Assembly (NCBI GenBank): GCA_003559755.1 | Contig: PWKM01000066.1 | Location: 1 to 5,517, forward strand | Reading direction: 5' to 3' | DNA: 5,517 nucleotides | From: Planctomycetota bacterium | GTDB lineage: Bacteria > Planctomycetota > PUPC01 | Shown here: in pieces, positions 1 to 5,517 of the stretch | Layout: every line of letters begins with the position of its first letter | How positions within the stretch are numbered: the stretch's first letter is position 1 | Made by a program: the position numbers and the translations under genes | Notes under the pieces: generated by a model | Told to the model about the DNA's origin: nothing | What the model saw: the letters and a program-made list of their open reading frames with translations, nothing else | The model's database searches: none

Positions 1-402
1 ACCGGGGACGCCGGGGCCGAGCGGGTGCTCAACGACGCTCTGGACAATTACCGGGCGCTCATCGGCCAGACTCCGCTCGTCTGCACCCACCAGGGTCGGA
101 CGAACTGGTGGTTCACCCACGTGTTCTCCCGGGCCGTGGCGATGACCGCCCTGCACACAGCCGACGAGCGTGCCCTCGACCTGTGCAAGACGCTGGCCGT
201 CGACAAGGAGAGCAGGGCGGGGTACTTCAGCAATCTGTTCGCGGTTCTCTATTACCTGACCGGCGAAGACCGGCACAAGCAGGAAGTACTCCGCAGAACC
301 AACGACGGCGATGCGCTCCTGACGGTCGTCGGCCGAATGGACCTGCCGGCCGCAGCCCACGGGCTGTTCCAACTGCCCCCGCTGCAGGACGAACAGGAAT
401 GA
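1..402 (+). CDS. Hypothetical protein, 3' end only (C-terminal 133 residues)
   Basis: The reading frame is open from the first base of the window and stops at TGA 400-402, so this is the C-terminal part of a longer protein. A GTG at 25 is in frame but has no purine-rich site before it, and the frame continues upstream, so I do not treat it as the start. The visible part looks all-helical. It has an aromatic stretch (NWWFTHVFSRAVAM), a helix rich in Ala and Leu, and then FAVLYYLTGEDRHKQEVLR. Alternating helices ending in a 'YLTGD'-like turn are common in alpha/alpha-toroid enzymes that act on sugars, but this is only a resemblance and no catalytic motif can be seen. The propeller gene follows 35 bp later on the same strand, which suggests one transcript. 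I do not recognise the family. Confidence 0.75.
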   Translation, partial: TGDAGAERVLNDALDNYRALIGQTPLVCTHQGRTNWWFTHVFSRAVAMTALHTADERALDLCKTLAVDKESRAGYFSNLFAVLYYLTGEDRHKQEVLRRTNDGDALLTVVGRMDLPAAAHGLFQLPPLQDEQE

Positions 403-425
403 AGTGTTCCGCTACCACATTCAAT

Positions 426-432
426 GGAAGGG
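426..432 (+). promoter_or_regulatory. Ribosome binding site of the propeller gene
   Basis: GGAAGGG lies 5 bases before GTG 438. This decides the start: the ATG at 399, which overlaps the upstream stop as ATGA, has AGGA directly against it with no spacing, and the ATG at 453 has no comparable purine-rich run at the right distance. Confidence 0.6.
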
Positions 433-437
433 ATAAC

Positions 438-3125
438 GTGGACAGGACAACGATGATTTCGGTGCTGATAATCCTCTTCGCTTCAATGGCGTTTGCGGAG
501 GGGCCGGAACCCGCCCCTGTCGCCGAGCGCCTGGGGGACGCCGAGCCGAACACGTGGGTCAAGATCGATGAGGTAGATAGCGGCGGCCGAAACTCGCCGA
601 TATTTTTCTACGACCCGCATCAAGAGGGCATTTTCTTGATCGGCGGCACCCCGGGCGGTGTCTACGGCCGAGCGAGACGCCATTTCGAGGTCGAGTTCTT
701 CAATCCGGCCACAGGGCAATGGGCCAATGTGTATCCGCCCGACGCCCCGTGGGAAGCCGCCACGGGCGTCACCGATGCGCCGGACGCAGGCCAGAACGCT
801 GCCCCGCTCCGGGAAGTTGACGGCATCACACGACTGGGGATGTTCACATCGGCCTATAGGACCGACTCGCGGGCACACTTCCAGTGGGCGTATGCCCCCG
901 AGTCACGGAAACTCGTCGCTTACCTCTTCAACAAGACCATCGCCTATGATACGGCCGAGCGCACCTGGACCGATACCGGGGCCGAGCCGTTCAGCAAGGG
1001 CAACTGGGCGATGGTCTGGGGCAACATGTGCTATGATCCGATCAACAACGAGATAGTTTCCATAGGCGGGTCGAGCGAAGAAAAAGGAGGCACGCCCGGC
1101 ACCTGGGTGTACAGTATCGAGGACAACGCCTGGCGAAAGATCAATCCGGGTTCGGACGCTCTCAATGCGTCCTACGCACGTGCGACCTCGCTGCGGAGGA
1201 ACGGCTGGGCGCTTCTCTCGGCCGCCCGATCCCGATACTTCGTCACTGAGAGCGCGGTCGAAAGCGAAGTCCGGCTCTCGGAGCGTGCAGCCGCTCTTGA
1301 CGCAGATGTCCGTGAATTCGCCGACGCTCTGGCGGACGCGGAACTGGCGGAGTCCGAGAACACCGCCCGCACTCGAGCCCTGTCTATGCTCGCCGAGGCG
1401 CGCAGCAACCTCGAAACGGTCGCGCCGAAACTGGACGACGCGATCAGCCCGGAGACGATCGCCGAACTGAAGGGCGTTTTCGATGCCATCGAGGCGGCCG
1501 AGCTGGCCCTGGCTCCCGAACCGACAGGTCGGGCGCACTCACAGCCGGTTTTTGATGCCGAGAGCGAGAAGATTGTGCTGTTCGGCGGGAGCGGGCTGGA
1601 CCGCTGTTACGCCGACACCTGGCTGTACGATCCGAGAACGCGCACCTGGGAGCAGCGGTACCCGGAGGTCTCCCCGTCGCCGCGGGCGGGCCACGCGCTG
1701 GTATACCTCCCCGATAGCGGGCGGATCGCCCTGGCCGGCGGCTATACCATCGACGGCGGCTTCCGAGAGATACCACACCAAGTCTGGACGTACGACGTGG
1801 GTGCCAACGAGTGGAAACCGCTGTTGAGCTTGCCCCTGACGACCCGCGGACGGCGGCCCGGTCCCTCGGAGAACGCGCCACGCGGAGGCGTCGGCGGAAA
1901 CTGGTCCGGCGGCGGAAGCCACTGGGCGGGAGCCGCCCTGCCAGACGACACCCTGGTGATGGTGAACACGTTCACCGAGGGCCGAGTCACCTGGGCGATG
2001 CGGGTGGACCCCAATGCCCCGGCCGCCGATACCGAGGACCTGCCGGGTGTCCCGCCGGGAACGATGAGTTCTTCAAGCCGGCCCGCAACCTGGGAGCAGG
2101 ACCAACCTGCTCCGGACCCGGAACAGGTCAAGGGGTTTTACGACAACCTCGAGCCGAATGTATGGACCGCCCTCAATCCGCCCAGAGGCGTGAACCACCG
2201 GGCCTGGAACACCACCGCGTACGACCCTGACCGTCATCAGTTCCTGTGGTGGGGCGGCGGGCACGTCACCTACATGGGCACCGACGTCGGCCATTACAGC
2301 GTCCGGGCCAACCGTTGGACGATTGGTTATCCACCGGATCAACCCACCGAGCCGACCGGCGGATTCTACGTCAAGGCGGCCCTGTCGTTCCAGGACCGCC
2401 CGCAGATCCCGGTCCACGCCTACCAGGCCTATGCATACGACCCGCCGTCGGGCAAGATGTTTTACCTGAACCGGGCGTACAACGTCGCAGAACGCCAGTG
2501 GAACCCACGGCCGTACCCCGGTCTGCGGGCAGCCGGGGCCATGCGTACGCTGCTGGAGACTACGCCGCAGGGCGTGGTGGCCCTCTCGCAGCACGGTCTG
2601 TTCCGGTTCAATGCTGAAGAAGAAACCTGGGAGCAACTCCCCTGGGACGGCCCGGCGTTCGGACAGGCCTGGTGCGACGGCCACGGCCTGTGCTACGATT
2701 CAAAACGGAACGGGCTGTGGATGGCCAACGAGGAGATATTCTTCTATGACCTCGAGACCGGCAAGGTCGAGAAGCACGAGGTCGAACGGCCCGCTCGTCT
2801 GGGAAGGTGGGCACTCTGGCGCGAGCAGGTCCACATACCGGACGCAGACCTGATCCTGCTCATGCGGCGCTTCGACGAGGAGCAGAACATCACCAGAAAC
2901 ATCCGGTCGGGCGTGGGCTCGCATATCGCCTTCGATCCGAACGAAAAGAAGTACTACTCGGTCGATCTGGATTTCGAAGGCGGTAATCCGCGCGAACTGG
3001 GCTGGTCGGCCGCGCTGCATTACGACCCGGAACTGGGTGTCGCATTGCTTCACGACGGATCGAGCGGGGTCTGGGCGCTTCGATTCGACCGTGGGACCGC
3101 ACGGATGCAGGCGATCGAAGAATAA
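438..3125 (+). CDS. Secreted Kelch-type double beta-propeller protein
   Basis: The product is about 895 residues with a probable Sec signal peptide: a short basic start, hydrophobic residues 6-19 (MISVLIILFASMAF) and a cleavage site after AFA at residue 20. It should be exported and has no later membrane segment. The mature part is made of Kelch-like blades with hydrophobic-GG turns (IGG 68-70, IGG 209-211, FGG 382-384, AGG 433-435, GGG 606-608) followed by a 'YD...W' strand (W177, W232, YDP 397 with W404, YD 452 with W459). Two halves are related: EPNTW at 36 and EPNVW at 572 each open a propeller, and both continue with YPPD-x-P and Y-x-x-AER-x-W. Residues about 240-362 are a charged, Ala-rich helical segment inside the first half. 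Kelch propellers usually bind proteins or sugars, and a few are oxidases; no enzyme motif is visible. It probably shares a transcript with the gene before it. Starts at ATG 399 or ATG 453 are possible. Confidence 0.88.
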   Translation: MDRTTMISVLIILFASMAFAEGPEPAPVAERLGDAEPNTWVKIDEVDSGGRNSPIFFYDPHQEGIFLIGGTPGGVYGRARRHFEVEFFNPATGQWANVYPPDAPWEAATGVTDAPDAGQNAAPLREVDGITRLGMFTSAYRTDSRAHFQWAYAPESRKLVAYLFNKTIAYDTAERTWTDTGAEPFSKGNWAMVWGNMCYDPINNEIVSIGGSSEEKGGTPGTWVYSIEDNAWRKINPGSDALNASYARATSLRRNGWALLSAARSRYFVTESAVESEVRLSERAAALDADVREFADALADAELAESENTARTRALSMLAEARSNLETVAPKLDDAISPETIAELKGVFDAIEAAELALAPEPTGRAHSQPVFDAESEKIVLFGGSGLDRCYADTWLYDPRTRTWEQRYPEVSPSPRAGHALVYLPDSGRIALAGGYTIDGGFREIPHQVWTYDVGANEWKPLLSLPLTTRGRRPGPSENAPRGGVGGNWSGGGSHWAGAALPDDTLVMVNTFTEGRVTWAMRVDPNAPAADTEDLPGVPPGTMSSSSRPATWEQDQPAPDPEQVKGFYDNLEPNVWTALNPPRGVNHRAWNTTAYDPDRHQFLWWGGGHVTYMGTDVGHYSVRANRWTIGYPPDQPTEPTGGFYVKAALSFQDRPQIPVHAYQAYAYDPPSGKMFYLNRAYNVAERQWNPRPYPGLRAAGAMRTLLETTPQGVVALSQHGLFRFNAEEETWEQLPWDGPAFGQAWCDGHGLCYDSKRNGLWMANEEIFFYDLETGKVEKHEVERPARLGRWALWREQVHIPDADLILLMRRFDEEQNITRNIRSGVGSHIAFDPNEKKYYSVDLDFEGGNPRELGWSAALHYDPELGVALLHDGSSGVWALRFDRGTARMQAIEE
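1155..1523 (+). other. Helical, probably coiled-coil insert within the propeller protein
   Basis: Residues about 240-362 of the propeller protein differ sharply from the rest. They lack Gly-Gly turns and Trp, and are dense in Ala, Glu, Arg, Leu and Asp, with patterns such as SERAAALDADVREFADALAD and LSMLAEARSNLETVAPKLDD that fit long amphipathic helices. The frame stays open and GC-rich throughout, so this is a protein insert and not a frameshift. Kelch-like sequence resumes at GRAHS (residue 364). The boundaries are estimates. Confidence 0.65.
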
Positions 3126-3189
3126 GGGCCGGGGGAGGCAATCCTAACGGCGGCGGCAGATACCGGTCATCGCCATTGTGCGGCTTGAG

Positions 3190-3206
3190 CAGGCCGGCCG
3201 GGCCTG
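3190..3206. other. GC-rich hairpin between the propeller and kinase genes
   Basis: CAGGCC and GGCCTG form a perfect 6 bp stem around the loop GGCCG. It lies 64 bases after the propeller stop and just before the -35 box of the kinase. It could end transcription from upstream, but no run of T follows (the next bases are TCATGTTGCTTT), so intrinsic termination is doubtful. In such GC-rich DNA a stem this short can also arise by chance. Confidence 0.3.
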
Positions 3207-3211
3207 TCATG

Positions 3212-3240
3212 TTGCTTTGGGCCGTATACTGACCTATAAT
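3212..3240 (+). promoter_or_regulatory. Sigma70-type promoter of the kinase gene
   Basis: A perfect TATAAT at 3235-3240 is placed exactly 17 bases after TTGCTT (3212-3217), which matches the TTG of the consensus -35 box. Transcription would begin near 3247, leaving a leader of about 30 bases before the GTG start. The patch is distinctly AT-rich compared with its surroundings and is in the only non-coding gap of the window. A second, poorer -10-like hexamer, TATACT at 3225-3230, overlaps the spacer but has no -35 partner. Confidence 0.65.
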
Positions 3241-3247
3241 TCAGTAT
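3226..3247. promoter_or_regulatory. Perfect inverted repeat enclosing the -10 box, candidate operator
   Basis: ATACTGA (3226-3232) and TCAGTAT (3241-3247) are exact reverse complements separated by 8 bases that contain TATAAT. The 22 bp span and centre-to-centre spacing of the arms suit a dimeric helix-turn-helix regulator, and a protein bound there would cover the -10 box and start point, so repression is the simplest reading. No regulator gene is in the window and I do not recognise the motif as the site of a known family. The same arms could form a hairpin if transcription came through from upstream. Confidence 0.5.
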
Positions 3248-3266
3248 GGAAGACGATAACTACATA

Positions 3267-3271
3267 GAAGG
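3267..3271 (+). promoter_or_regulatory. Ribosome binding site of the kinase gene
   Basis: GAAGG, within AGAAGGTG, lies 6 bases before GTG 3278 and supports that start. An in-frame stop (TAA 3257-3259) rules out starts much further upstream. The ATG at 3276-3278 overlaps the GTG but is in another frame and meets TGA at once. Confidence 0.6.
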
Positions 3272-3277
3272 TGCGAT

Positions 3278-3472
3278 GTGATTGAGCCGTCCGACTCTCT
3301 TTTTCTGGAAATGGCGGTCGCCAAGGGCTATCTCTCCCGGGCCGACGCCGATGAAGCCGTCAACATCCGGGAGGCCACAGCCGAGGATGGCGAGCACGCC
3401 CGTCAAATCTCCGATATCGTGGTCGAAGAAGGATGGATGACCACCGCGCAGGTGGACGAGGTCAGGGCGGGT
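3278..3472 (+). other. N-terminal helical module of the kinase, two short related units
   Basis: Before the catalytic domain, residues 13-32 (AVAKGYLSRADADEAVNIRE) and 48-65 (VVEEGWMTTAQVDEVRAG) share the pattern V-x-x-G-aromatic-hydrophobic-S/T-x-x-x-x-D-E. Such 'x-x-x-G-h-h-T-x-x-x-h-x-x-A' helical pairs occur in regulatory N-terminal domains, such as those of type II secretion ATPases, and before planctomycete kinases. The family placement is from memory; the internal repeat is visible directly. Confidence 0.5.
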
Positions 3473-5517
3473 ACACACGAGCAGGGCGACCGCACGGGTA
3501 AGATCGAGGGCTACAAGCTGCTCACCAAGATCGGTCAGGGCGGGATGGGGGCCGTCTATCGGGCCGAGAAGGAGGACACCGGCGAGATCGTCGCCCTCAA
3601 GGTCCTGCCCCGCCGACTGGCGAAGCGGGAAGACTTCATCGAGCGGTTCCTGCGCGAGGCCCGAGCCGCCTCACAGATCAAATCGGAACACATCGTTCCC
3701 ACCCTCGACGTCGGGTTCTCCGGCGGCTACTACTACTTCGCCATGGAATTCGTCGAGGGGGAATCGGTCGAGACCTCCCTCAAGATCGACGGCACCATCG
3801 CCGAGTCGCGGGGGCTTCGCATCATCCGCCAGATCGCGGTCGCACTCCGGGCCGCCGACCGGGCCGGGATGGTGCATCGCGATATCAAGCCCGCAAACAT
3901 CATTGTGACCGAGGCCGGCGTGGCCAAGCTGGCCGACTTTGGCGTCGCCCGGGAGATCGACGACCAGTCGGTCACACAGACCGGAGTGACCCTCGGCACA
4001 CCGAAATACATGTCGCCGGAACAGGCCCGGGCCAGCAAATCGGTCGACGTGCGCAGCGATATCTACTCGCTCGGAGTCACCCTCTACCACATGGTCACCG
4101 GCAGCGTCCCGTTCCAGGGCGAGACGTCGCTCGATACCATGCTGAAGCACCAGAACGAGGAGCCGGTCGAGCCCATCAACCGCCGGCCCGACCTCTCGCC
4201 CGCCTGTAACGCGATCATCCTCCGGATGCTCGCCAAGAAGCCCGAGGACCGATACAAGCCCGACCAGTTGATCCGCGACATCGACCACGCGCTCGAGGGC
4301 AAATCGCCCAAGTACGCAAAAGTCAAATCTCCCGAGCCCGAAGCAGAGCAGTCGGGTGACGATCCGGCCTCCCACGATTTCGCACAGTTCACCCGGCAGC
4401 TTCGACGCCAGGGGCAGATGCGATGGCTTAAAGCGGCGGTCGTCCTGTTCGTAGTCGGCTTGGTCGGATACGCGGTCTGGCATATCTCTACCCGAGGCGG
4501 AACCACACCGCCGGAATCTCCCGATGCACCGAGACCGCCGACGGTCAGCCGCCCGGCCGAGGAGGACCCGACCGGTCGCCGCCGTGCCGAGCAGGCCCTG
4601 CAACAGGCCACCGCGTTTGCCCGCCAGAATCCCGACGATAAAGTGGCAATCGTCGAACAGTACGCCAACGCCTTGGAATCTGCCCGGGGGACGAAACTGC
4701 AGAGCACCGCCCAGGAACAGCTCGACACGGCAAGGGCCGATTTGAACCGGGCGATCAGAGAGGCGTTCAGGCACTGCGCCGCACGCGCCGACCAACTGCT
4801 GGAACGGGGCCGTTACGGCGAAGCCATCCGCGTCTATGAGGATGAGTTCCCGGAGAACCTTCGTACGGCCGAGACCATCGAGCGAGTCGAGCAGGCCAGA
4901 GGGCGGATCATCGACGAGGCGTGGGACCGGTTCAGGGCGGTTGCCCGCGAGGTCGAAGAGCTGATCGAGAGCAGACGGTTCACCACCGCCAGGTCCCGCG
5001 TGCAGGAAGTCATCAATTTCGGCATATCCGGGGTCACAGCCCGGGCGAACGCTCTCCTGTCGCGGATCGATGAAGAGCAGCGGGCCACCGAGTCGGCCCG
5101 CGAGCGGGACCTTGCCGAGGCCTATCGCCGCGCGTTTATGCAGGTCAGGGCCCACGTGCGCCGGGGCGATTTTGTGAACGCCAAGCGGCAGCTCGAACAC
5201 GAGGCACGCACCGCCGCCGCCGCCGATGTCCGCGACCGGCTGGCCGCGAACAGCGATATTCTCGACCGGGCCCAGTGGGCCTGGGGCCGAGTCGTCGCCG
5301 CCGCCGGGAACCTCGAAGACGGCGAAGAGTTGCAGATCGGAAACCAGACGATGACGTTCCGAAATTTCGATGCCAACCGGGAGCGCCTCATCCTGGGGCA
5401 GCAGGTCGGCGGGACCGAGCGGCGGAGACCGTTTGTGCTCGGAGAACTCCCGTCGCAAGCCATTGAGCGGATTGTGCGGGCCGCCGGTTCAAATATCGCC
5501 CCGCTCGACCTGGCGGC
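3278..5517 (+). CDS. Transmembrane PknB-type Ser/Thr protein kinase, C-terminus beyond the window
   Basis: The 746 residues seen start at GTG; ATG 3311 is a weaker alternative. Residues 5-65 are a small helical module. The kinase domain (about 79-340) is complete: glycine loop GQGGMG 86-91, ATP-anchoring K108 in VALK, helix-C E127, catalytic HRDIKPAN 200-207 with D202, metal-binding DFG 220-222, GTPKYMSPE 240-248, D261 of SDIYSLG and R325. It is an RD kinase, and Thr 233, 235 and 238 in the activation loop are candidate autophosphorylation sites, so it should be active. An acidic, Pro-containing juxtamembrane stretch (341-380) leads to one membrane helix (about 383-402), then a Pro-rich linker and a long helical region with TPR-like repeats to the window edge. 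By the usual topology of this family the kinase is cytoplasmic and the helical part lies across the membrane, probably sensing or binding a partner. Substrate and signal are unknown. The gene has its own promoter. Confidence 0.95.
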   Translation, partial: MIEPSDSLFLEMAVAKGYLSRADADEAVNIREATAEDGEHARQISDIVVEEGWMTTAQVDEVRAGTHEQGDRTGKIEGYKLLTKIGQGGMGAVYRAEKEDTGEIVALKVLPRRLAKREDFIERFLREARAASQIKSEHIVPTLDVGFSGGYYYFAMEFVEGESVETSLKIDGTIAESRGLRIIRQIAVALRAADRAGMVHRDIKPANIIVTEAGVAKLADFGVAREIDDQSVTQTGVTLGTPKYMSPEQARASKSVDVRSDIYSLGVTLYHMVTGSVPFQGETSLDTMLKHQNEEPVEPINRRPDLSPACNAIILRMLAKKPEDRYKPDQLIRDIDHALEGKSPKYAKVKSPEPEAEQSGDDPASHDFAQFTRQLRRQGQMRWLKAAVVLFVVGLVGYAVWHISTRGGTTPPESPDAPRPPTVSRPAEEDPTGRRRAEQALQQATAFARQNPDDKVAIVEQYANALESARGTKLQSTAQEQLDTARADLNRAIREAFRHCAARADQLLERGRYGEAIRVYEDEFPENLRTAETIERVEQARGRIIDEAWDRFRAVAREVEELIESRRFTTARSRVQEVINFGISGVTARANALLSRIDEEQRATESARERDLAEAYRRAFMQVRAHVRRGDFVNAKRQLEHEARTAAAADVRDRLAANSDILDRAQWAWGRVVAAAGNLEDGEELQIGNQTMTFRNFDANRERLILGQQVGGTERRRPFVLGELPSQAIERIVRAAGSNIAPLDLA
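4772..5199 (+). repeat. Three TPR-like helical repeats in the kinase C-terminal region
   Basis: Residues 499-524 (ADQLLERGRYGEAIRVYEDE core), 559-579 (VEELIESRRFTTARSRVQEV core) and 622-640 (QVRAHVRRGDFVNAKRQLE) share a pattern of hydrophobic-x-x-hydrophobic, then x-x-(G/R)-(R/D)-(Y/F)-x-x-A, then a second helix. The spacing is about 60 residues, longer than the 34 of a standard TPR, so each unit may be a longer helical bundle with a TPR-like turn. Such repeats usually bind proteins. Confidence 0.5.

Noticed and set aside
108..437. In-frame extension of the propeller gene back to an ATG at 108-110 of the window
   Set aside because: It would overlap almost all of the upstream gene, the extra residues are Arg/Pro/Gly-rich shadow sequence, and it would bury the clear signal peptide more than 100 residues inside the protein.
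903..1538. Reverse-strand frame of 211 codons inside the propeller gene
   Set aside because: It is a shadow of a GC-rich coding region and has the composition expected of one (rich in Arg, Gly, Val), with no start signal.
3126..3189. Small gene, RNA or riboswitch just after the propeller stop
   Set aside because: No start with a ribosome site and no convincing pairing were seen in these bases.
3190..3206. Rho-independent terminator of the propeller gene
   Set aside because: The stem is only 6 bp and no T-run follows, so it is listed only as a hairpin.
3260..3478. Reverse-strand frame of 72 codons over the kinase N-terminus, as a divergent small gene
   Set aside because: No ribosome binding site is evident and the sense frame encodes a patterned helical module here.
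3671..5458. Long reverse-strand open frame as a real gene
   Set aside because: It lies wholly within the kinase, whose catalytic motifs and continuous domain order are unmistakable, and its own translation has no family features.

Overview
The window is GC-rich, tightly coding on the + strand, and most likely chromosomal DNA of a member of the Planctomycetota. This placement is an inference. It rests on the PknB-type membrane kinase with a short helical module in front of the catalytic domain and a long helical C-terminal region after one transmembrane segment, next to a large secreted propeller protein. No rRNA, marker gene or mobile element is present to confirm it.

Layout: (1) 1-402 is the 3' end of a gene that enters from the left edge; its product is unrecognised and looks all-helical. 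(2) 438-3125 encodes a secreted protein of about 895 residues with Kelch-like beta-propeller repeats. It appears to hold two homologous propellers made by internal duplication, the first carrying a charged, alanine-rich helical insert. (3) 3126-3277 is the only real intergenic gap. It holds a GC-rich hairpin and a clear sigma70-type promoter whose TATAAT box is the centre of a perfect 7+7 bp inverted repeat. (4) 3278 to the right edge encodes a transmembrane Ser/Thr protein kinase with all catalytic residues present; its C-terminus lies outside the window.

The first two genes are 35 bp apart and probably share a transcript. The kinase has its own promoter and is probably a separate unit. No functional link between the kinase and the propeller protein can be shown from the sequence. 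There is no sign of a CRISPR array, tRNA, insertion sequence, phage gene or defence system. The points most worth following are the palindrome over the kinase promoter and the duplicated, helix-interrupted propeller architecture.
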